In this document: in pieces, positions 49,301 to 61,300 of the stretch
Layout: every line of letters starts with the position of its first letter
Numbering within the stretch: the stretch's first letter is position 1
Assembly: GCF_018595685.2 (NCBI RefSeq)
Contig: NZ_CP092334.1
Span: forward strand, 2,322,001-2,386,000
Reading direction: 5' to 3'
From: Flavihumibacter rivuli
GTDB lineage: Bacteria > Bacteroidota > Bacteroidia > Chitinophagales > Chitinophagaceae
Length of the DNA stretch: 64,000 nt
The notes under the pieces: generated by a model
Told to the model about the DNA's origin: nothing
Databases searched by the model: none
The model's input: the letters and a program-made list of their open reading frames with translations, nothing else
Made by a program: the position numbers and the translations under genes

Positions 49301-52300
49301 GTCTTGCTGCCACCGCATTCAGGATCATCACTGATAACCGGTGCGGAAGGAGCAATGGCCCTGCCACAATTATCGAATACCACAGGAGGCGTAGGCATTA
49401 CGGCATCTGCCAGACAGTTTACATCGCTGGACACATTGGCAGGAAGCGTAAATACAGGAGCACTGATGGTATAGGTGTAAGTCCATACATAGGACTGGCC
49501 ATTACAATCGGTATAGGTAAAGGTGTACACCTTATCGCCCGTACATAGTGGATCGGCGCCCTCCGTCATCACTGGCGTGATCGGACGACCGCAATTATCA
49601 TTCACCACCGGAGGCGTAGGCACGGTAGCATCCGCAACGCAAGCCACGATAGCAGTACCATTGACAGGCAGGGTTACCGTCGGTGCACTGATGGTGTAAG
49701 TGTAGGTCCAAACATAAACCTGGCCATTACAATCCGTATAGGTGAAGGTATATACCTTATCACCAGTACATACAGGATCAGCGTTCTCTGTCATCACAGG
49801 GGTGATGGGGCGACCGCAATTATCATTGACTACAGGTGCAGTTGGCACAGTAGCATCGGCTACGCAAGCCACGGTAGCAGTACCATTGACAGGCAGGGTT
49901 ACCGTCGGTGCACTGATGGTATAGGTGTAAGTCCAAACATAGGCCTGACCATTACAATCCGTGTAGGTGAAGGTATACACCTTATCACCGGTACATACAG
50001 GATCTGCAGTTTCGGTCATCACCGGTGTGATGGGTCGACCGCAATTATCATTCACTACAGGTACTGTTGGTGCAGTAGCATCGGCCAGACAAGCAACGGT
50101 AGAAGAACCATTAGCAGGAAGTGTTACTGTCGGCGCGCTGATGGTATAGGTATAGGTCCACACATAAGACTGGCCGTTACAATCTGTATAGGAAAACGTA
50201 TATACTTTATCACCGGTACATACAGGATCTGCAGTTTCGGTCATCACCGGTGTGATGGGGCGACCGCAATTATCATTCACTACAGGTGCCGTTGGCACTG
50301 TAGCATCGGCCAGACAAGCAACAGTAGCAGTACCATTGGCAGGAAGCACTACGGTTGGCGCACTGATGGTATAGGTATAGGTCCATTCCCTGCTATTACC
50401 GGCACAATCGGTATACGTGAAGGTATAGGTCTTCTCCCCTGCACAATCAGGATCGGCAGTCTCGGTCATTACCGGCACAATAGCACGACCGCAATTATCG
50501 GTCACAACAGGAGGCTCAGGAACAGCTGCATCCGCCAGACAAGCCACTGTTGAAGCCTCATTAGCAGGCAGGTTGAATACCGGCTGGTTGATGGTATAGG
50601 TGAAGGTCCAAACGGCAGGCTGACCGGAGCAATTTGTATAGGTAAAGGTGTAGACCTTAACACCGGCGCAATCCACTGCGTCTGATTCCGTCATTACCGG
50701 CACCACCGGATCACCACAATTGTCCACAACAATTGGCGGAACAGGGGCCGTTGCAGCTGCAGGGCAATCCACTGTTGCCTCCCCATTCTGGGGCAAGGTG
50801 AAGGTAGGTACGGGGAAATTATAGGTATAGGTCCAGGTCTGCGATTGACCGGAACAGTCGGTATAGACAAAAGCATAGGTCTTGGCTCCACCGCACTCAG
50901 GATCTGCACCAATTACCGGGGCAGAAGGAATGATCTGCCTGCCGCAATTGTCGAAGACCACAGGAGGAGTAGGAAGAACCGCATCGGCAACGCAAGCAAC
51001 CGTTGTTGCCGCATCGGCAGGAAGGGTAAATACAGGCGCACTGATGGTATAGGTGTAAGTCCAAACATAGGCCTGGCCATTACAATCTGTATACGTGAAG
51101 GTATACACCTTATCACCGGTACATACAGGATCAGCGCTTTCCGTCATCACTGGTGTGATCGGACGACCGCAATTATCATTGATAACCGGAGCAGTTGGCA
51201 CAGTAGCATCGGCCAGACAAGCAACAGTAGAAGAACCATTCACAGGCAGTGTTACAGTCGGCGCACTGATGGTATAGGTGTAAGTCCATACATAGGACTG
51301 GCCATTACAATCGGTATAGGTAAAGGTGTACACCTTATCGCCCGTACATACTGGATCAGCTCCCTCCGTCATCACAGGGGTGATGGGGCGACCACAATTA
51401 TCGTTCACCACCGGAGCAGCAGGTGCGATAGCATCAGCAACGCAGGCAACTGTAGCTGTGCCATTTGCAGGCAGGACTACTGTTGGGGCACTGATGGTAT
51501 AGGTGTAGGTCCATACATAATCCTGGCCGTTACAATCTGTATAGGTGAAGGTATACAGCTTATCACCGGTACATACAGGATCAGCGCTTTCGGTCATCAC
51601 TGGCGTGATCGGACGACCGCAATTATCATTGATAACCGGGGCAGTTGGCACAGTAGCATCGGTCAGACAAGCAACAGTAGCAGAACCATTCACAGGCAGT
51701 GCTACAGTTGGCGCACTGATGGTATACGTATAGGTCCACACATAAGACTGACCATTACAATCAGTATAAGTGAAGGTGTATACTTTATCGCCGGTACATG
51801 CAGGATCAGCAGTTTCGGTCATCACGGGATTGATCGGACGACCACAATTATCAGTCACTACCGGAGCAGTAGGTATAGTAGCATCGGCAACGCAGGCAAC
51901 TGTTGAGGAGCCATTTAAAGGCAGTGTTACCGTCGGCGAACTGATGGTATAGGTATAGGTCCACACATAAGCCTGGCCGTTACAATCTGTATAGGTGAAG
52001 GTATATACCTTATCACCGGTACATACAGGATCGGCACTCTCGGTCATCACCGGGGTGATCGCCCGACCGCAATTATCATTTACCACAGGAGCAACAGGCA
52101 AGGTAGCATCTGCAAGACAAGCAACCGTAGTAGCACCATTAACAGGCAGCGTTACAGTCGGCGCAGTGATGGTATAAGTAAAGGTCCATACAGCAGGCTG
52201 ACCAGAACAGTTAGCATATGTGAAGGTATATACCTTCTCCCCTGTACATGCAGGATCTGCGTTCTCGGTCATCACCGGGATCACATCGGCACCGCAATCA

Positions 52301-55300
52301 TCTTTTACAGCAGGAGGTGTTGGCACCACCGCATCAGCCAGACAGGCTATTACAGCGCTTTCGTTGGCCGGCAGGGTAAATACGGGGACAGGAATATTGT
52401 AAGTATAGGTCCAGGTCTGGCTCTGGCCGGCACAATCAGTATAAGTGAACGCATAGGTCTTCACGCCGCCGCAATTCGGATCGGCACCAATTACCGGGGC
52501 AGAAGGAATGATCTGCCTGCCGCAATTGTCAAACACTACAGGAGGTGCAGGCTGCACCGCATCAGCCACACAGGTTACCGTTGCGTCCACATTGGCTGGA
52601 AGGGTAAATACAGGCGCACTGATGGTATAAGTGTAAGTCCACATATAGGCCTGACCATTACAATCCGTATAAGTGAAAGTATACACCTTATCACCAGTAC
52701 ATACAGGATCCGCACTTTCCGTCATCACTGGGGTGATCGGGCGACCGCAATTATCATTTACTAAAGGTGTAGTTGGCACGGTTGCATCAGCAACGCAAGC
52801 AACGGTAGCTGTTGCATTAGCAGGAAGCACTACTGTTGGCGCAGATATGGTATAGGTGTAGGTCCAAACATAGGCCTGGCCATTACAATCGGTATACGTA
52901 AAGGTGTACACCTTGTCACCTGTACAAACAGGATCCGCACTTACTGTCATCACGGGGGAGATCGGGCGACCGCAATTATCATTCACTACAGGTGCCGTTG
53001 GCACTGTAGCATCCGCAACGCAAGCAACGGTAGCTGTAGCATTAGCAGGAAGTACAACTGTTGGTGCAGAGATGGTATAGGTGTAGGTCCAAACATAAGC
53101 CTGGCCATTACAATCGGTATACGTAAAGGTGTACACCTTATCACCCGTACAAACAGGATCCGCACTTACAGTCATCACTGGTGAGATCGGGCGACCGCAA
53201 TTATCATTCACTACAGGTGCGGTTGGAACCGTAGCATCTGCAACACAAGCAACCGTAGAAGATCCATTAGCAGGAAGTGTTACCGTTGGTGCGGAGATGG
53301 TATAGGTGTAAGTCCAAACATAGGCCTGACCATTACAATCGGTGTAAGTGAAGGTATACACCTTATCCCCGGTACATACAGGATCAGCACTCTCCGTCAT
53401 CACCGGTGTGATCGGACGACCGCAGTTATCGTTCACCACGGGGGCAGTTGGAACAGTGGCATCGGCAACACAAGCAACAATAGCAGTTGCATTAGCTGGC
53501 AAGCTTACAGTCGGCGCACTGATGGTGTACGTGTAAGTCCAAACATAGGCCTGGCCATTACAATCAATATAGGTGAAGGTATATACCTTATCACCAGAAC
53601 ATACAGGATCAGCACTTTCTGTCATTACGGGCGTGATCGGACGGCCGCAATTATCATTCACCACAGGTGCAGCAGGAACAGTGGCATCCGCAACGCAAGC
53701 TACAGTAGCAATCGCATTGGCAGGCAAGCTTACTGTAGGTGCACTAATCGTATAAGTATAGGTCCAAACATAGGCCTGGCCATTACAATCTGTATAAGTG
53801 AAGGTATATACCTTTTCACCGGTGCACACAGGATCAGCGTTCTCCGTCATCACCGGGATGATCGGGCGACCGCAATTGTCCTGGATGGCTGGAGCAGTTG
53901 GCAGAACGGCATCAGCAAGACAAGCTACAGTAGAAGATCCATTAGCAGGCAGTGTTACTATTGGCGCGCTGATGGTATAGGTAAAGGTCCATACAGCAGG
54001 CTGACCGGAACAGTTGGCATAGGTAAAGGTATATACCTTCTCCCCCGCACATGCCGGGTCAGCATTCTCAGTCATCACCGGGATCACATCTGCCCCGCAA
54101 TCATCTTTCACCGAAGGTGGTGTGGGCACCACTGCATCAGCCAGACAGGCCACTACAGCGGTTTCGTTGGCTGGAAGGGTAAATACGGGGACAGGAATAT
54201 TATAAATGTAGGTCCAGGTCTGGCTCTGGCCGGCACAGTCAGTATAAATGAACGCATAGGTCTTCACTCCACCGCAATCCGGGTCGGGACTCACCACGGG
54301 GGCAGAAGGAATGATCTGTCTGCCACAATTGTCAAACACCACAGGAGGTGTAGGCAACACGGCGTCAGCAACGCAGGTTACAGTATTCGTTGCATTCGCA
54401 GGAAGGGTAAATACAGGTGCACTGATGGTATAGGTGTAGGTCCAAACATAGGACTGGCCATTACAATCGGTATACGTGAAGGTATATACCTTATCACCGG
54501 TACATACTGGATCAGTACTTTCCGTCATCACCGGGGTGATCGGGCGACCGCAATTATCATTCACCACAGGAGCTGTCGGAACAGTTGCATCCGCAACGCA
54601 GGCAACAGTAGCCGTACCATTGGCAGGCAGGGTTACAGTTGGTGCAGAGATGGTATAAGTGAAAGTCCAAACATAAGCCTGGCCATTACAATCGGTATAG
54701 GTGAAGGTATACACCTTATCTCCCGTACATACAGGGTCAGCACCTTCCATCATCACAGGAGTGATCGGACGACCGCAATTGTCATTCACCACAGGAGCCG
54801 CTGGCAAAGTAGCATCTGCCACGCAGGCAACAGTAGCAGTACCATTGGCAGGAAGGGTTACAGTCGGTGCACTGATGGTATAGGTGTATGTCCAAACGTA
54901 AGCCTGGCCATTACAATCAGTATAGGTGAAGGTATATACCTTATCCCCCGTACAAACAGGGTCAGCACTTACAGTCATCACTGGGGTGATCGGACGACCG
55001 CAGTTATCGTTCACCACCGGGGCAGTAGGCAAGGTAGCGTCGGCCAGACAAGCAACAGTAGAAGAACCATTCACAGGAAGGGTTACAGTCGGTGCAGAGA
55101 TGGTATAGGTATAGGTCCAAACGTAGGACTGGCCATTACAATCGGTATAGGTAAAGGTATACACCTTATCCCCGGTACATACTGGGTCAGCACTTTCCGT
55201 CATCACCGGAGTGATCGGGCGACCGCAGTTATCATTCACCACAGGAGCCGTTGGTAAAGTAGCATCCGCCACGCAGGCAACAGTAGAAGATCCATTCACA

Positions 55301-58300
55301 GGCAGCGTGACTGTCGGTGCACTAATGGTATACGTATAGTTCCAAACATAATCCTGGCCATTACAATCGGTATAGGTGAAAGTATACACCTTATCACCGG
55401 CACAAACAGGATCGGCACTTTCCGTCATCACCGGAGTGATCGGGCGACCGCAATTATCATTCACCACAGGAGCCGCTGGCAAAGTAGCATCCGCCACACA
55501 CGCAACAGTAGAAGATCCATTCACAGGCAGGGTTACTGTCGGTGCACTAATGGTATACGTATAGTTCCAAACATAATCCTGGCCATTACAATCGGTATAC
55601 GTAAAGGAATACACCTTATCACCGGCACAAACAGGATCGGCACTTTCCGTCATCACCGGAGTAATCAGACGACCGCAATTGTCATTCACTACAGGAGCAG
55701 TGGGAACAGTAGCGTCGGCCAGACAAGCAACAGTAGAAGAACCATTCACAGGTAGGGTTACTGTCGGAGCACTGATGGTATAAGTGTACGTCCACACATA
55801 AGCCTGGCCGTTACAATCGGTGTAAGTGAAGGTGTACACCTTATCACCGGTACATACGGGGTCAGCACTTTCCATCATCACCGGCGTGATCGGGCGACCG
55901 CAATTGTCATTCACCACAGGAGCCGTTGGCACAGTAGCATCAGCTACGCAAGCAACAGTAGCAGTTGCATTAGCCGGCAAGCTTACAGTCGGTGCACTGA
56001 TGGTATAAGTGTACGTCCATACATAAGCCTGGCCATTACAATCGGTATACGTAAAGGTATACACCTTATCTCCCGTACAAACAGGATCAGCGTTCTCCGT
56101 CATCACCGGGGTGATCGGACGACCGCAATTATCATTTACCACAGGAGCCGTTGGCACATTAGCATCCGCTACGCAGGCAACAATGGAAGAACCATTGGCA
56201 GGCAGTGTTACGGTCGGAGCACTGATGGTATAAGTATAGGTCCATACATAGGCCTGGCCGTTACAATCCGTATACGTGAAGGTATACACCTTATCACCGG
56301 TACAAACCGGGTCTGCACCTTCGGTCATCACTGGTGTGATGGGGCGACCGCAATTATCGTTCACCACCGGGGCAGTCGGAACAGTTGCATCCGCCACGCA
56401 GGCAACAATAGCAGTTGCATTAGCTGGTAAGCTTACAGACGGTGCACTGATGGTATAAGTGTAGGTCCATACATAGGCCTGGCCGTTACAATCCGTATAC
56501 GTGAAGGTATACACCTTATCACCGGTACATACCGGATCAGCGTTCTCCGTCATTACAGGAGTGATCGGGCGACCGCAATTATCATTCACTACTGGCGCAG
56601 TCGGCACGTTAGCGTCGGCTACGCAAGCCACAATGGAAGAACCATTGGCAGGCAGTGTTACGGTCGGAGCACTGATGGTATAGGTGTAGGTCCATACATA
56701 GGACTGGCCGTTACAATCGGTGTAAGTGAAGGTGTACACTTTATCACCCGTACAAACAGGATCTGCACCTTCAGTCATCACTGGGGTGATGGGGCGACCG
56801 CAATTATCATTCACCACAGGTGCAGCAGGAACAGTGGCATCCGCAACGCAAGCTACAGTAGCAGTCGCATTGGCAGGCAAGCTTACTGTAGGTACACTAA
56901 TAGTATAAGTATAGGTCCATACATAAGCCTGGCCGTTGCAATCCGTATAAGTAAAGGTATACACCTTATCACCGGTACATACAGGATCAGCGTTCTCCGT
57001 CATCACCGGGGTGATCGGGCGACCGCAATTATCATTGATAACAGGTGCAGTTGGAACGATAGCGTCGGCTACGCAGGCTACAGTAGCAGTTGCACTAGCT
57101 GGCAAGCTTACTGTCGGCGCACTGATGGTATAAGTGAAGGTCCAAACGGCTGGCTGGCCGGAGCAGTTGGCATAAGTGAAGGTATATACCTTCTCTCCTG
57201 TACATGCCGGGTCTGCATTCTCAGTCATTACCGGGATCACATCTGCCCCGCAATCATCCTTCACTGCAGGAGGTGTTGGCACTACCGCATCGGCCAGACA
57301 GGCCACTACCGCTGTTTCGTTGGCAGGCAGGGTAAATACCGGTACAGGAATATTGTAAGTATAGGTCCAGGTTTGGCTCTGGCCGGCACAGTCAGTGTAG
57401 GTGAAAGCATAGGTCTTCACCCCACCGCAATCCGGATCGGGACTCACCACAGGGGCAGAAGGAATGATCTGCCTGCCACAATTGTCAAACACCACAGGAG
57501 CCACAGGCTGCACCGCATCTGCCACGCAGGTCACTGAAGATGACGCATTGGCTGGTAGCGTAAACACCGGGGCACTGATCGTATAGGTATAGGTCCAGAT
57601 ATAGGACTGACCATTACAATCCGTGTAGGTGAAGGTGTACACTTTATCTCCTGTACATACAGGATCAGCGCCAACAGTCATCACAGGATTGATCGGGCGA
57701 CCGCAATTATCATTCACCACAGGAGCCGCAGGTACAGTAGCATCCGCAACGCAGGCAACGGTAGCTGTTGCATTAGCAGGAAGCACTACTGTTGGCGCAG
57801 ATATGGTATAGGTGTAGGTCCAAACATAGGCCTGGCCATTACAATCGGTATACGTAAAGGTGTACACCTTGTCACCTGTACAAACAGGATCCACACTTAC
57901 AGTCATCACGGGGGAGATCGGACGACCGCAATTGTCATTCACTACAGGTGCGGTTGGAACGGTAGCATCCGCCACGCAGGCAACAGTAGATGAAACATTA
58001 GCAGGAAGTGTTACAATTGGTGCGGAGATGGTATAGGTGTAAGTCCAAACATAGGACTGGCCATTACAATCTGTATAGGTGAAAGTATACACCTTATCAC
58101 CGGTACAAACAGGATCCACACTTACAGTCATCACCGGGGAGATCGGGCGACCGCAATTATCATTCACTACCGGAGCGGTAGGCACAGTAGCATCTGCAAC
58201 GCAGGCAACAGTAGCAGTTGCATTGGCAGGCAAGCTTACTGTAGGTGCAGTAATAGTATAGGTATAGGTCCAAACATAGGCCTGGCCATTACAATCCGTA

Positions 58301-61300
58301 TAAGTGAAGGTATACACCTTATCACCGGTACATGCCGGATCAGCATTCTCCGTCATCACCGGAATGATCGGACGACCACAATTATCATTTACCAACGGAG
58401 CTGCAGGCACAGTTGCATCAGCAACGCAAGCAACAGTAGCAGCACCATTGGCAGGAAGGGTTACAGTCGGTGCACTGATGGTATAGGTGTAGGTCCATAC
58501 GTAAGACTGACCATTACAATCGGTGTAAGTGAAGGTATACACCTTATCCCCCGTACAAACAGGGTCAGCACTTACAGTCATCACTGGGGTGATCGGACGA
58601 CCACAATTATCATTGATAACCGGGGCAGTTGGCACAGTAGCATCTGCAAGGCAGGCAACAGTAGCCGTTGCATTGGCAGGCAAGCTTACTGTAGGTGCAG
58701 TAATAGTATAAGTATAGGTCCAAACATATGCCTGGCCATTACAATCCGTATAAGTGAAGGTATACACCTTATCACCGGTACACCCCGGATCAGCACTTAC
58801 AGTCATCACTGGTGTGATGGGTCGACCGCAATTATCATTTACCACCGGGGCAGCAGGCACGGTAGCATCTGCAACGCAGGCAACTGTAGCGGTACCATTG
58901 GCAGGCAGGGTTACAGTTGGTGCACTGATGGTATACGTGTAGGTCCAAACATATGCCTGTCCATTACAATCAGTATACGTGAAGGTATACACCTTATCAC
59001 CGGTACACACCGGATCAGCATTTACAGTCATCACTGGTGTGATGGGTCGACCACAATTATCATTTACCACCGGAGCAGCAGGCAAGGTAGCGTCGGCTAC
59101 GCAGGCAACAGTAGCGGTACCATTGGCAGGCAGGGTTACAGTTGGTGCACTGATGGTATAGGTGTAGGTCCATACGTAAGACTGGCCATTACAATCGGTA
59201 TAGGTAAAGGTGTAAACCTTATCACCAGTACATACAGGGTCAGTGTTCTCCGTCATCACAGGAGTGATCGGGCGACCGCAATTATCGTTCACCACCGGTG
59301 CAGTCGGAACAGTAGCATCAGCCAGACAGGCAACAATAGCAGTGGTATTGGCTGGAAGTGTTACGGTTGGCGCATTGATAGTATAAGTGAAGGTCCAGGT
59401 ATAGGACTGGTTATTACAATTGGTATAAGTGTAGGTATACACTTTAGTGCCAGTACAAGCTGGATCATCCCCAACACTTACCGTTGGAATGATGTCCCTG
59501 CCACAATTGTCCTGGATAGTGGGTGGCGTTGGTGGAACCGCATCTGCCGCACAGGCCACAGTAGCAGTACCATTAACAGGCAAGGTCACTGTCGGAGCAC
59601 TGATGGTATAGATGTAGCTCCATACATAAGATTGGTTATTACAATCAGTATAGGTATAGGTATACACCTTAGTTCCTGTACACGTTGGATCTGCTCCAAC
59701 AGTTACTGTAGGGGTAATGCTTCGGCCACAATTATCCTGGATGGTGGGCGGTGTCTGAGGAACAGCATCCACTGCACAAGCCACAGTAGAAGCACCATTA
59801 ACAGGCAGGGTTACAGTCGGCGCACTGATGGTATAGGTATAGGTCCATACGTAAGACAGACCATTACAATCTGTGTAGGTAAAGGTGTAAACCTTATCAC
59901 CAATACATACCGGATCAGCAGTTTCCGTCATCACATGGGTGATCGGGCGACCGCAATTATCATTCACCACAGGAGCCGCAGGCACTGTAGCATCAGCCAG
60001 ACAAGCAACCGTTGAAGAACCATTAACAGGTAAGGTTACTGTCGGCGCACTGATCGTATAAGTGTAGGTCCAAACATAAGACTGGCCATTACAATCGGTA
60101 TAGGTGAAGGTATATACCTTATCCCCAATACAAACCGGATCAGCACTTACAGTCATCACCGGACTAATCGGACGGCCGCAATTATCGTTCACTACCGGAG
60201 CAGTGGGTATAGTCGCATCGGCCACGCAAGCCACAGTAGAAGAACCGTTAGCTGGCAATGTTACTGTTGGCGCACTGATCGTATATGTGTAGGTCCACAC
60301 ATAGGACTGACCATTACAATCGGTATAAGTGAAGGTATACACCTTACTTCCGGTGCACACAGGATCAGCATTCTCTGTCATCACAGGGGTGATCGGGCGA
60401 CCGCAGTTATCATTCACCACCGGTGCAGAAGGCACTGTAGCATCCGCAACGCAGGCAACAGTAGAAGAACCGTTAACAGGCAAGGTCACTATCGGTGCAC
60501 TGATGGTATAGGTATAAGTCCATACATAAGACTGATTATTACAATCAGTATAGGTATAGGAATACACTTTGGTACCTGTACAGGCAGGATCCGCTCCAAC
60601 AGTTACCGTTGGGGTAATACTCCTGCCGCAGTTATCCTGGATGGTAGGCGGCGTAGGTGGTACTGCTTCCGCAGCACAAGCTACCGTAGCAGTACCATTG
60701 ACAGGAAGGGTCACCGTCGGTGCACTGATGGTATAGGTATAGGTCCATACATAAGACTGATTGTTACAATCAGTGTAGGTATAGGTATACACTTTAGTAC
60801 CTGTACAAGCTGGATCAGCTCCAACAGTTACGGTTGGCGAAATGCTCCTGCCGCAGTTATCCTGGATGGTAGGCGGCACAGGTGGTACGGCATCGGCAAA
60901 ACAAGCTACCGTAGCAGCACCATTAACAGGAAGGGTTACCGTCGGTGCACTGATGGTATAGGTATAGGTCCAGACGTAAGATTGGTTATTACAATCAGTA
61001 TAGGTGTAGGTATACAGTTTGGTACCCGTACACGCAGGATCAGCCCCAACACTTACTGTTGGGATAATGCTTCGGCCACAGTTATCCTGGATAGTGGGCG
61101 GTGTCGGAGGAACAGCATCTGCCACGCAAGCCACAGTCGAAGCTCCATTAGCTGGAAGTGTTACAGTAGGTGCACTGATGGTATAGGTAAAGGTCCATAT
61201 GTAAGATTGGTTGTTACAATCCGTATACGTGTAGGTATAAACCTTGGTTCCGGTACATGCAGGATCCGTTCCAACAATTACAGTTGGTGTAATGCTCCTG

